A DNA stretch of 64,000 nt from Acidobacteriota bacterium (GTDB lineage Bacteria; Acidobacteriota; Vicinamibacteria; Vicinamibacterales; UBA2999), in contig JADZCN010000127.1 of NCBI GenBank assembly GCA_020851565.1, positions 1 through 64,000 of the forward strand, read 5' to 3'. This document shows, one piece after another, positions 19,754 to 27,114 of the stretch (position 1 is its first letter; every line of letters begins with the position of its first letter). A program made the translations under genes and the position numbers. The notes beneath the pieces were generated by a model, which made no database searches, had not been told where the DNA came from, and saw only the letters and a list, made by a program, of their open reading frames with translations.

Positions 19754-20335
19754 ATGATCGGCCAGTTCCTCCGGACCGTGCGGCGGCACCGCCAGATGGA
19801 CCCTCTGCACGTCACGATGACGGGCGTCCGCATGGGCGAGCGCTTCGCGCAGGTCGGGTGCGACGACGAGGCGCTGCTGGGGGGCCTCGCGGCCAAGGTG
19901 GGGCTGAGCGGAGCCTGCGCGGTGGTGGCGTTCGACGAGGAGGCCGCGGCGCGCGCGCGGAAGGTCGGTGCCGGCGTGGGCGCGCTCATCGACGTCCGGA
20001 TCGTGCCGTCAGGCGCGTTTGGCCTCGACAGCGACAGCGTGGACATGGTGGTGGTGGACGACACGCGCGGCACCTTCGCGCGGTTGCCGGACTCGGACCG
20101 CCGCGCGGCCCTCGGGGAAGCGCTCCGCGTGCTGCGGAGCGGCGGGCGGGTCGAGGTGGTCGAGCGCGTATCGACGAAGGGCCTGCTGGGCGGGCACATC
20201 ACTCGGCCCGAAGGGTACCTGGTGGAGAACGACCTGGCCGCAGCCGGGTTCAAGCCTGTGCGGATGCTCGCGGAGAAGGAAGGGGTCCGGTTCGTGGAGG
20301 GGCTGAAGGGCGCCTCCGTCACCACATTGCCCTGA
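19754..20335 (+). CDS. Methyltransferase-like protein (degenerate SAM fold)
   Basis: The protein has 193 residues. The order of elements resembles a class I SAM methyltransferase: a first strand CAVVAFDEEAAARAR, an acidic strand end DMVVVDD, and EALRVLRSGGRVEVVERVSTKG, which matches the motif usually written as LRPGG. The usual glycine-rich SAM loop is not evident (GLSGACAVVAF), so activity is uncertain. It is divergent from ino1. A role with inositol lipids is only a positional guess. Confidence 0.6.
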   Translation: MIGQFLRTVRRHRQMDPLHVTMTGVRMGERFAQVGCDDEALLGGLAAKVGLSGACAVVAFDEEAAARARKVGAGVGALIDVRIVPSGAFGLDSDSVDMVVVDDTRGTFARLPDSDRRAALGEALRVLRSGGRVEVVERVSTKGLLGGHITRPEGYLVENDLAAAGFKPVRMLAEKEGVRFVEGLKGASVTTLP

Positions 20336-20392
20336 GCGAGGGACGCCCGTGCGCGGTAAGATGGCGGTCCGGCTCAGGCAGGAGGCTCCGCC

Positions 20393-20824
20393 ATGACGAG
20401 CGACGAGATCCGTGCGTTCCTCGACCGGTTCGTGCATGCATGGGAGCGCCAGGACATCACGGCGCTCAGCGCCTGTTACGCGGACGACTGCGAGATCGTC
20501 AGTCCCATCTTCGGCAGATTGAAGGGCCGGGCCCAGGTCGAGAAGTCCTACACCGACCTGTTCAAGGCCTTCGCCAGCCCCACCGTCCGCATGGACGACA
20601 CCATCGCCTGCAACAGCGATCCGGCGCGCGCCGTCATCGTCTGGACCGTGCAGTCCACGCACGCCGGCGAGGTCTTCGGGATGCCGGCCACGGGCCGCCG
20701 GATCGAGCGGACGATGGCGTACCTCTTCACGCTGCGCGACGGCCTCATCATCCGGGAGCGGCGGGTCTACGACTTCACGAGCATGCTCATGCAGTTGGGG
20801 GTGCTGAAGGCGCGCCCTGCGTGA
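20393..20824 (+). CDS. SnoaL/NTF2-like protein
   Basis: The protein has 143 residues with the cone-like alpha+beta NTF2 fold pattern: FLDRFVHAWERQDITALSACYADDCEIVSP, GRAQVEKSY, and RIERTMAYLFTLRDGLIIRERRVYDF. Such proteins are cyclases, isomerases or ligand binders acting on small molecules; the substrate cannot be inferred. A near-perfect AGGAGG lies 7 bases before the ATG. It is followed by a convergent M55 peptidase gene 9 bases away. Confidence 0.78.
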   Translation: MTSDEIRAFLDRFVHAWERQDITALSACYADDCEIVSPIFGRLKGRAQVEKSYTDLFKAFASPTVRMDDTIACNSDPARAVIVWTVQSTHAGEVFGMPATGRRIERTMAYLFTLRDGLIIRERRVYDFTSMLMQLGVLKARPA

Positions 20825-20833
20825 CGGAGATTG

Positions 20834-21730
20834 TCAGGGAGCCAGGTCCGGCCGGTACTCCCCGACGAACTCCATCACCGACGAGGCCTCGACCATGTCC
20901 TTCGCGCGGAAGCGGACCGTGTGGGAGGCGGTTCGCTCGAACATCGGCAGGTAGGCCAGCACCTCAGCCGGCATGTAGTGCTTGAAGCTCACCTCGACGG
21001 TAACCGGCCCCTGAGGGCGATACGGCTTCAGCTCGGCGCGGCGGGCCAGCCCGGCTTTCACCCGCGGGCCAATCAGGTCGATCGCCGCCTGCGGCGTCAA
21101 GGTCAGCGCGGAGTGGAACCCGAGGCTCCTCTTCGTCTCCGCGCCTTCGATGGGGCCGACCACCTTCCGCACCTCGGCGACCGCCGCATCGTCGCCGGAG
21201 ATCATCACAACCGGCACGCCGAAGTGTCCGGCGATGGCGGCGTTCCAGGCACCTTCGGTCATCTCCACGCCGTTGAGGGCCACGCGCGTGAGCGTGGCGC
21301 TCGAGAACGTGTGCGCGCGCACACCCGCCGGGTTGGTCGTGGACGAGTGATAGCCGATGAACACGGCGGCATCGAACGTCTCGTCGATGCCGGCCATCAT
21401 CTGCAGCCGCCGCGGCCACGACCGGACGATGCGGACGTCGGGCGGGAACTGCTCGATGAGGAGGTTCTCGCCGTTGCCGTGCGAGTCGGCGACGACGATC
21501 TCGGTGGCGCCGGCCTCCCTGGCCGCGGTCACGGCCGCCATCGCCTCGCGGGTCATGAACTCGCGGAACCGTCCGTACTCGAAGCCTGAGGGTCCGATCT
21601 GGTCGCCGGTGACCACGCCCGCGATGCCCTCCATGTCGACGGAGATGTGCACCTTCAGCTTCTGGGATTGGGTGCCAACGGGGAGAGCGGCGGCGATGAA
21701 GACGGCAAAGGCAAGCAGGGCTCGTGACAT
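20834..21730 (-). CDS. Secreted M55 D-aminopeptidase (DppA-like)
   Basis: This is a zinc peptidase of the M55 family, whose characterised members release D-amino acids from D-containing peptides and could recycle peptidoglycan fragments. The family ligands are visible: HISVDMEGIAGV (Asp and Glu), VADSHGNGENL (His) and IGYHSS (His). Unusually for DppA, a signal peptide precedes the domain (LLAFAVFIAAALPVGTQSQ), so it acts in the periplasm or outside. I took ATG 21730 because it opens the signal peptide. The C-terminal part (EVSFKHYMPAEVLAYLP) completes the domain; the length (298) fits a mature M55 protein. Confidence 0.88.
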   Translation of the reverse strand: MSRALLAFAVFIAAALPVGTQSQKLKVHISVDMEGIAGVVTGDQIGPSGFEYGRFREFMTREAMAAVTAAREAGATEIVVADSHGNGENLLIEQFPPDVRIVRSWPRRLQMMAGIDETFDAAVFIGYHSSTTNPAGVRAHTFSSATLTRVALNGVEMTEGAWNAAIAGHFGVPVVMISGDDAAVAEVRKVVGPIEGAETKRSLGFHSALTLTPQAAIDLIGPRVKAGLARRAELKPYRPQGPVTVEVSFKHYMPAEVLAYLPMFERTASHTVRFRAKDMVEASSVMEFVGEYRPDLAP

Positions 21731-21908
21731 GAGCGCCTCATTTAGCAGGAAAGCCCCGGCGGGCACAAGGCTGTGGCCGCAAGTGGACGGTGGTATCGCC
21801 TGAGGACGACGGAAAGCCGGTGGGGATGCCGGTTGGCGAGGGGAGTCCATCGGATCAGGGCGGATTCAGGCCCGATTCGTCTTGACCCGGTGAGCAGGGA
21901 GGCGTCTG

Positions 21909-23051
21909 ATGGACGGCAAGGGTTTTGCGATATCGGCAGTCGAGCCAGCCATGCAGCCCGACGTCTACACCGCCACGGACATCGCCGCCGCCGCCAGGGT
22001 TCCCGAAGCATGGGTCGAGCACCTGCTGGCCCGCGGCGAGATTCGCTCGGTTGCCGCTCTGCTGCCGGCAGGCACTCCGCTCGATCCAGACCTGGCGCGT
22101 TACGTGCCGCACGAGGAAGCCGTCCGGGCCGTTCGGGCCCTGGCAGCCGGGCTGCCCGTAGCTCTGCCATCGGCCGCTGGCGTGCTCGGCAGGGAGCTCT
22201 TCGGCGAGGCGCCGCGCCACGGGCGTCCCGCGACCGTCCCGCTTGTCGTGTCCACGAGCCTTCATGGCCTGGTGGCGGCCAGCGTCCTGTTCATCGCCAG
22301 CCTGGGCCTTGCGTCGGCGAGCGAGCCAACCGAACCGCTCAAGGCCCCTGACCCGCCAGTGCGTCTCGTCTTCCTGGCCACGCCCGGCCCGGGAGGCGGA
22401 GGTGGCGGCGGCGGGCTCCGGATGAAGACACCGCCGCCGAAGGCGGAGCGCAAGGGCAGCATGACCGTGAACAGCCCGATTCCCGTGCGGCGTCTGCCAC
22501 CGCCGCTCGAGGCGAAACCTCGGGTGGTCGAGCCGCCGCCGGCACCGCTCGAGGCCAAGACGCTCCCACCCGTGATGGCACCGGTGGTCACCGCTCCGGC
22601 CGACACGCGCGACCGCGAGGGCGTGATGGCGAAAGCCGAGCAGCCCGAGCCGAGCGCCGGCCCTGGCGCCGGCGGCGGCGTGGGTACTGGCCGCGGCACC
22701 GGGCTCGGCGAAGGCGAGGGATCGGGCATCGGCGACGGATCGGGCGGCGGCACCGGCGGTGGGCCGTACAGGCCCGGCAGCGGTGTGGACCCGCCACGCC
22801 TCCTGCGCGAGGTCAGGGCGGAGTATTCGGATGCGGCGCGCCGCGCCAACCTGGAGGGCGTGGTGGTCCTGGAGATCGTCGTCCGCCGGGACGGCAGCGT
22901 CGGCGACGTTCGAGTCCTGAAGGGCCTGGGGCTCAACCTGAACGAACAGGCCGTGAAAGCCGTGCGCCAGTGGCGGTTCGCACCGGCACGGATGAAGGGC
23001 ACACCGGTCGACGTCGTGGTCGAGGTCGACGTGGAGTTCCGACTCAGATGA
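21909..23051 (+). CDS. TonB-like energy transducer with N-terminal HTH-like domain
   Basis: The protein has 380 residues. Residues about 20-80 are cytoplasmic and resemble a MerR/excisionase helix-turn-helix (TATDIAAAARVPEAWVEHLL). A single membrane segment follows (LVVSTSLHGLVAASVLFIAS, about 118-137). Next come proline- and glycine-rich periplasmic linkers (about 150-290) and a C-terminal TonB domain (YSDAARRANLEGVVVLEIVV to AVRQWRFAPARMKGTP). TonB domains couple inner-membrane proton energy to outer-membrane receptors. GGGAGG 6 bases before ATG 21909 fixes the start. The DNA-binding role of the N-terminal part is inference. Confidence 0.85.
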   Translation: MDGKGFAISAVEPAMQPDVYTATDIAAAARVPEAWVEHLLARGEIRSVAALLPAGTPLDPDLARYVPHEEAVRAVRALAAGLPVALPSAAGVLGRELFGEAPRHGRPATVPLVVSTSLHGLVAASVLFIASLGLASASEPTEPLKAPDPPVRLVFLATPGPGGGGGGGGLRMKTPPPKAERKGSMTVNSPIPVRRLPPPLEAKPRVVEPPPAPLEAKTLPPVMAPVVTAPADTRDREGVMAKAEQPEPSAGPGAGGGVGTGRGTGLGEGEGSGIGDGSGGGTGGGPYRPGSGVDPPRLLREVRAEYSDAARRANLEGVVVLEIVVRRDGSVGDVRVLKGLGLNLNEQAVKAVRQWRFAPARMKGTPVDVVVEVDVEFRLR

Positions 23052-23052
23052 G

Positions 23053-23098
23053 ACGCTGAGCGGGACGCAGATGGCGCAGGGCCGCAGATGGCGCAGAC
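23053..23098. repeat. CGCAGATGGCGCAG repeat
   Basis: Two tandem copies of CGCAGATGGCGCAG separated by GGC fill most of the 59-base gap after the TonB-like gene. Related words (GCCATCTGCG) occur on the other orientation near 46634. Confidence 0.6.
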
Positions 23099-23110
23099 GG
23101 TAGAGGGCGT

Positions 23111-23908
23111 ATGGACACACTCCTGATCGCAATCACGGTGGCTTCGTTGGGTGCCGCGCTCGCGTTGGGCGTGGTGGCCCGGCGGGCGTCCCAGGAAGAG
23201 CGGCGCAGGGCGGCGGCGCGTGTGGCGGCGCTGTCAGCCGCGGCGCGGGGCGAGGAGGTCGCACCTCGGCCGGTCGCCATCGTACCCCTTCCGGAACCCA
23301 CACCCGCTGGTGCGACGGCGCGGCCATGGAAGCCGGCGTCGATCTCGCAGCCAGAATCGCTCGAGGCGTTCGGTACCGAGGCGGGTACCCCGGAGGTTCC
23401 CGTACATTCGGGCTTCCTGGGTGCCGACACCCCCGCACGCGAGGGCACGGGACGCCAGCGCGGCCTGGCCGCGGCGGCCGCGGTGCTCGCGGTGCTCATC
23501 GGCGCGTTCGCCTTCATGCGCATCGGCGGCGGCACGGAGGCGGCCGACAGCGCCGGGGCGGCGCCAGCGCCCCTCGAGCTGCTGTCCCTGCGGCACGAGC
23601 GCGAAGGCGCGATGCTGTCGGTGGCCGGGCTGGTGCGCAACCCACCCGCGGGCACGAATGTCGAGCGCGTGTCCGCTATCGTGTTTCTCTTCGACCAGCA
23701 GGGCACGTTCGTGTCGAGCGCCAGGGCGCCGATCGATTTCGTGAAGTTGACGACGGGCGACGAGTCGCCCTTCGTCGTGAAGATGCAGGCGCCGCAGGCA
23801 GTGGCGCGCTACCGCGTGAGCTTCCGTACTGACGACGGCACGCTGCCACACGTCGATCGACGGGGCGAGCCGCCGGCGGCCACGCCGGTGGCGCTGGCGC
23901 AGCCCTGA
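23111..23908 (+). CDS. Membrane protein of unknown function with extracytoplasmic beta domain
   Basis: The protein has 265 residues. There is one N-terminal membrane segment (LLIAITVASLGAALALGVVA) and a second at about residues 118-137 (GLAAAAAVLAVLIGAFAF). Between them is a low-complexity cytoplasmic loop. The C-terminal 100 residues form a strand-rich module (LSLRHEREGAMLSVAGLVRNPPAG) that resembles FxLYD/DUF3426-type domains found in envelope proteins. It lies between the TonB-like and VWA genes on the same strand, suggesting a shared envelope role. Confidence 0.65.
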   Translation: MDTLLIAITVASLGAALALGVVARRASQEERRRAAARVAALSAAARGEEVAPRPVAIVPLPEPTPAGATARPWKPASISQPESLEAFGTEAGTPEVPVHSGFLGADTPAREGTGRQRGLAAAAAVLAVLIGAFAFMRIGGGTEAADSAGAAPAPLELLSLRHEREGAMLSVAGLVRNPPAGTNVERVSAIVFLFDQQGTFVSSARAPIDFVKLTTGDESPFVVKMQAPQAVARYRVSFRTDDGTLPHVDRRGEPPAATPVALAQP

Positions 23909-23981
23909 ATCAGCCCGGGTTCGAGGTTTGCAGTTCTCGAGAGTTCGAAGTCACGAGAGTTCAAGGGTCGAGGGTCCAGTC

Positions 23982-25043
23982 ATGTGTCACCCATCTCGGC
24001 GTCCAACGGCGGTCGTGCTCGCGCTCACCGGGCTGCTGGGGCTGCAGGCCACGGCGCCGGTGGCGGGGCAGGACGGTTTCCGGTTCCGGAGCGGCGTGGA
24101 GCTCATCAACGTCACGGCCACGGTCACCGACCGGAGCGGGCGGTTCCTCCCGGGCCTGACGAAGGACGACTTCGTCGTCTACGAGGACAACCAGCCGATG
24201 GAGATCACGCACTTCTCCGCCGAGCGGTCGCCGGTGAGCCTCGGGATCGTCCTGGACACCAGCGGCAGCATGCAGGGCGAGAAATGGGCCGCCGCCCGTG
24301 ACGCGATCGATCGTTTCCTGGAGCAGCTCACGGATCCCGACGACGACTTCTTCCTCTACCGGTTCAGCGGCGGCGCGGACCTGGTGCAGGACTGGACCAG
24401 TGATCGCCGCGCGGTGAGCTGGAGCCTGGGCCGCGTGAACCCGAACGGCGGCACGGCGATGTACGACGCCGTCGCGGAGGCCGTGCCGATGGCGCATGGG
24501 GGGCGCAACCGCAAGAAGGCGGTCGTCATCATCTCGGATGGCAACGACACGAGCAGCCGCGTGGGCCCCGGGGAAGTGCGGCAACTCGTGCGTGAGACGG
24601 AAGTGCTCGTCTACGCCGTCGGCATCGACGGCCAGGGGCAGCCGACGATTGTCTCGCGGCCGCGGCCGCCCATCGGCGGCGGGCCCCGCCTGCCGATTCC
24701 CTTCCCCATGCCCGGCGGCAGCGGGCGCGGTGGCGGCGGATACCCGATGCCGCCGTTTCCGGGGAGCGGCGGCGGCGTGTACTCCTCCGGCTCGGCCGAT
24801 CGCGTGAACGTGGCCGCACTCCGCGAGATCACCGACGACAGCGGCGGCCGCACCGAGATCGTGCGCGACCCGCGCGACCTGGATCCGGCGACGGCCAACA
24901 TCGCGGACGAGTTGAGCAAGCAGTACTACATCGGGTACCCCAGCCCCGGGCACAAGGACGGGCGCTGGCACACCATCCGCGTCGAGGTTCGCGATCCGTC
25001 GCTCCGCGTGCGCGCGCGGCGGGGATACGTGGCTACGCCGTGA
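23982..25043 (+). CDS. Secreted VWFA-related domain protein
   Basis: The protein has 353 residues with a signal peptide (AVVLALTGLLGLQATAPVAGQ). After an N-terminal beta module (FRSGVELINVTATVTDRSGRFLPGL) comes a von Willebrand A domain with an intact metal site: DTSGSM, then NGGTAMYDA and ISDGND. A proline/glycine-rich insert sits at about 225-270. The C-terminal QYYIGYPSPGHKDGRWHTIRVEV is characteristic of the acidobacterial VWFA-related family. The A domain probably binds a protein ligand through Mg. The ATG at 23982 is preceded by GAGGG; the upstream gap is GTTCGAG-type low-complexity sequence. Confidence 0.85.
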   Translation: MCHPSRRPTAVVLALTGLLGLQATAPVAGQDGFRFRSGVELINVTATVTDRSGRFLPGLTKDDFVVYEDNQPMEITHFSAERSPVSLGIVLDTSGSMQGEKWAAARDAIDRFLEQLTDPDDDFFLYRFSGGADLVQDWTSDRRAVSWSLGRVNPNGGTAMYDAVAEAVPMAHGGRNRKKAVVIISDGNDTSSRVGPGEVRQLVRETEVLVYAVGIDGQGQPTIVSRPRPPIGGGPRLPIPFPMPGGSGRGGGGYPMPPFPGSGGGVYSSGSADRVNVAALREITDDSGGRTEIVRDPRDLDPATANIADELSKQYYIGYPSPGHKDGRWHTIRVEVRDPSLRVRARRGYVATP

Positions 25044-25107
25044 GCTCCCCGGAGGACGTTTCCCCCTGGCACGACCTTCGCACTGTTCGCCACCAGAGGT
25101 GGAGATC

Positions 25108-25659
25108 ATGACGAAGCGAGCCACCATGCTGCTATGCGCGCTGGCCCTGCTGGCCTACCCGGCCCTGGCCTCGGCGCAGATGGATCCCCAGGACCGTCGG
25201 CTGTTCCAGCACATCTCCGACCAGGTGGAGCGCTACACGCAGCTGACGGTGTTCGACAGCGTGTCGGCGTCGGTGGAGGGCGGGCGCGTGGTGCTCTCGG
25301 GCTGGGTGACGATGCCCTACAAACGCGACGACATCGAGCGGCGAGTACGGCGCGTGGACGGCGTCACCGCAGTCGAGAACGGCATCGGCGTGCTGCCGGT
25401 CTCGCAGTTCGACGACGAGCTGCGGTTCCGCATCGCGCGGGCCATCTACAGCAACTCCTCGTTCTGGCACTACGCGTCGATGGCGAACCCGCCCATCCAC
25501 ATCATCGTGAACCGCGGGCGCGTGACGCTCGAGGGCGTGGTGAACAACAACGTGGAGCGCATGCTGGCGCGGTCGCTCGCCACCGGCTTCGGCGCGCTCG
25601 ATGTGACCAGCCTGCTGCGCACCGACGCGGAAGTACGAGAGCTGCTCTCGACCAGCTAG
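25108..25659 (+). CDS. Periplasmic BON-domain protein
   Basis: The protein has 183 residues with a signal peptide (MLLCALALLAYPALASAQ) followed by two BON domains: about 45-105 (VSASVEGGRVVLSGWVTMPYK with VDGVTAVENGIGVLPVS) and about 110-165 (HIIVNRGRVTLEGVVNN). BON domains bind membranes or lipids and occur in envelope-stress proteins such as OsmY. GGAG and AGAGG precede ATG 25108. Its stop codon overlaps the stop of the convergent acetyltransferase gene in the palindrome CTAG. Confidence 0.85.
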   Translation: MTKRATMLLCALALLAYPALASAQMDPQDRRLFQHISDQVERYTQLTVFDSVSASVEGGRVVLSGWVTMPYKRDDIERRVRRVDGVTAVENGIGVLPVSQFDDELRFRIARAIYSNSSFWHYASMANPPIHIIVNRGRVTLEGVVNNNVERMLARSLATGFGALDVTSLLRTDAEVRELLSTS

Positions 25660-26258
25660 GTGATGTCCTTCACCAGGTGAATCTCGTCGCGGATGGGGAT
25701 GCCGCCGAAGCCGGTGGGCGGCGCATCCCCACGCCCGCCGGCCATGGCTCCAGGCACGACCTGCCTGATGCGATAGCCCTTGCGCTGGTAGAAGTAGAGG
25801 GACGGCAGGTTGTCGTTGGTCGCGGCCACCAGCACCCTGGCGAGGCGGTTGCCGCGCGCGATGAGCTCGGCCTCCGCGACGAGGTGGCCGCCCACGCCCG
25901 AGCGCTGCCACGAGGGATCGGTCGCGAGCGCGATGATGTGCAGCGTGCCCTGCCGTTCCATGTAGGCCAGCGCGCCAGCGATCTCCCCTTCCAGCTCCGC
26001 CACCACCGTCGGCATCGTGTCGAGGTGGATCTCTTCGCCAAAGGTGATCAGCCGGGTCCGGCCGAAGTCGCGCTCGAAGAGCGCGAGCACCGCGGGCCGG
26101 TCCGCGTCGGTGGCCTCGCGCACCAGGACGGGCGGCAGCTCCAGGTGCGGCCTGCACCCGCAGATGATCTGCAGCCGCGCCTCCTCCCAGTCCACGAAAC
26201 GCCCGCACCGCGAGCACCGCAGGACGGTGGGCTTGGCGCCAAACGTCGAAATAGCCAT
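25656..26258 (-). CDS. GNAT acetyltransferase with N-terminal zinc-ribbon-like segment
   Basis: The protein has 200 residues. Residues 14-32 hold CSRCG and then ICGCRP, a possible four-cysteine metal site. A GNAT fold follows from about residue 38 (VLVREATDADRPAVLALFERDFG), with the acetyl-CoA loop at HIIALATDPSWQRSGVGGHLVAEAE and YFYQRKGYRI. The acceptor is unknown. It starts 13 bases after the lipoprotein-like gene on the same strand with GAGGT upstream, so the two are probably co-transcribed. Confidence 0.82.
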   Translation of the reverse strand: MAISTFGAKPTVLRCSRCGRFVDWEEARLQIICGCRPHLELPPVLVREATDADRPAVLALFERDFGRTRLITFGEEIHLDTMPTVVAELEGEIAGALAYMERQGTLHIIALATDPSWQRSGVGGHLVAEAELIARGNRLARVLVAATNDNLPSLYFYQRKGYRIRQVVPGAMAGGRGDAPPTGFGGIPIRDEIHLVKDIT

Positions 26259-26271
26259 GTCTGACCTCGTG

Positions 26272-27036
26272 CTAGGCGGGGGTCACGGGCTCGCCCCGCC
26301 GCTTGATGAACCAGATGAAGAGCACGAACGTGATCGCCACGAGGACGATCATCGTGCCGAACAGCAGCAGCGTGCTGGCGAGGATCGACTCGCTGTCCAT
26401 CCGGACGTCGATCTCGATCGGCACGCCCTTCTGGCGCTCGGCCAGCAACTGTTCCCAGACGATGATGTTGCCGCGGCGGATCTCGCGCGTCGGCGAATTG
26501 TGGAACGTGACGCGGCTCGGCAGGTGCAGGCGGAAGGCCACGAGCTCGCTCCCCTGCCATCCGACGTCGGCGACGCCGCGGCCCGCGGCGGGCCCGACCG
26601 CCTGACGGTACTCGACGGACGCGTCACCCGCCGTCAGCCGGTAGGACGACCAGGCGAACGCAGGCGCCTCGCCCATCCGGCGGATGTCATCCACCTCGAT
26701 CCGGACGTGGACGTACCGGCGGCCGTCGCGGCGCGAGGTGGTGACGTTGGCCACGCTGGTGACCGGCGACTCGAAGAACGCCCGGACGTCCTGGCGATCC
26801 AGCCGCGCAGCCGGATCCACGGGAAGGTCCACACCGCGAAGCGTCACCAGCGCGGGGACCGAGGCGTTCACGTACACCGTCGCCGAGCCGTCGAGATCGA
26901 CGTAGACCTCTTCTTCGTACTCGTACTTCCGGGACAGCGGGTTGACGCCGCACGCAGCCGCCAGCAGCAGGGCGATCCCGGCCGCCGACGCGCGGCGCGC
27001 CGCGGGCCGGACGAGGCGCCTCCAACGAGCGATCAC
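26272..27036 (-). CDS. Lipoprotein-like membrane protein
   Basis: The protein has 254 residues. The N-terminal signal ends in LLLAAACG, a plausible lipobox (LAAAC). The central domain (EYEEEVYVDLDGSATVYVNASVPAL) is beta-rich and resembles LppM-type domains. Unusually, a strong membrane segment follows near the C-terminus (LLFGTMIVLVAITFVLFIWFI) with a basic end KRR, so the protein would be anchored at both ends or the first signal is a simple membrane anchor. The start is GTG 27036 with a TATGAT box 8 bases upstream; it diverges from polA. Confidence 0.7.
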   Translation of the reverse strand: MIARWRRLVRPAARRASAAGIALLLAAACGVNPLSRKYEYEEEVYVDLDGSATVYVNASVPALVTLRGVDLPVDPAARLDRQDVRAFFESPVTSVANVTTSRRDGRRYVHVRIEVDDIRRMGEAPAFAWSSYRLTAGDASVEYRQAVGPAAGRGVADVGWQGSELVAFRLHLPSRVTFHNSPTREIRRGNIIVWEQLLAERQKGVPIEIDVRMDSESILASTLLLFGTMIVLVAITFVLFIWFIKRRGEPVTPA

Positions 27037-27044
27037 GATCCCCG

Positions 27045-27050
27045 ATCATA
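27045..27050 (-). promoter_or_regulatory. -10-like box (TATGAT) before the lipoprotein-like gene
   Basis: On the minus strand, TATGAT ends 8 bases before the GTG at 27036. I see no ribosome site. Confidence 0.5.
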
Positions 27051-27096
27051 CCCTGCCGGCACCCGCGCCCCGCTTCCGGCCTCCGGGCCCAGGTGA

Positions 27097-27102
27097 TACC
27101 TT
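27097..27102 (+). promoter_or_regulatory. Possible extended -10 (TG-A-TACCTT) before polA
   Basis: TGATACCTT matches the extended form TGnTAnnnT. It ends 12 bases before the polA ATG, predicting a leader of about 5 bases. Confidence 0.35.
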
Positions 27103-27114
27103 GGGTGCGCTTCC

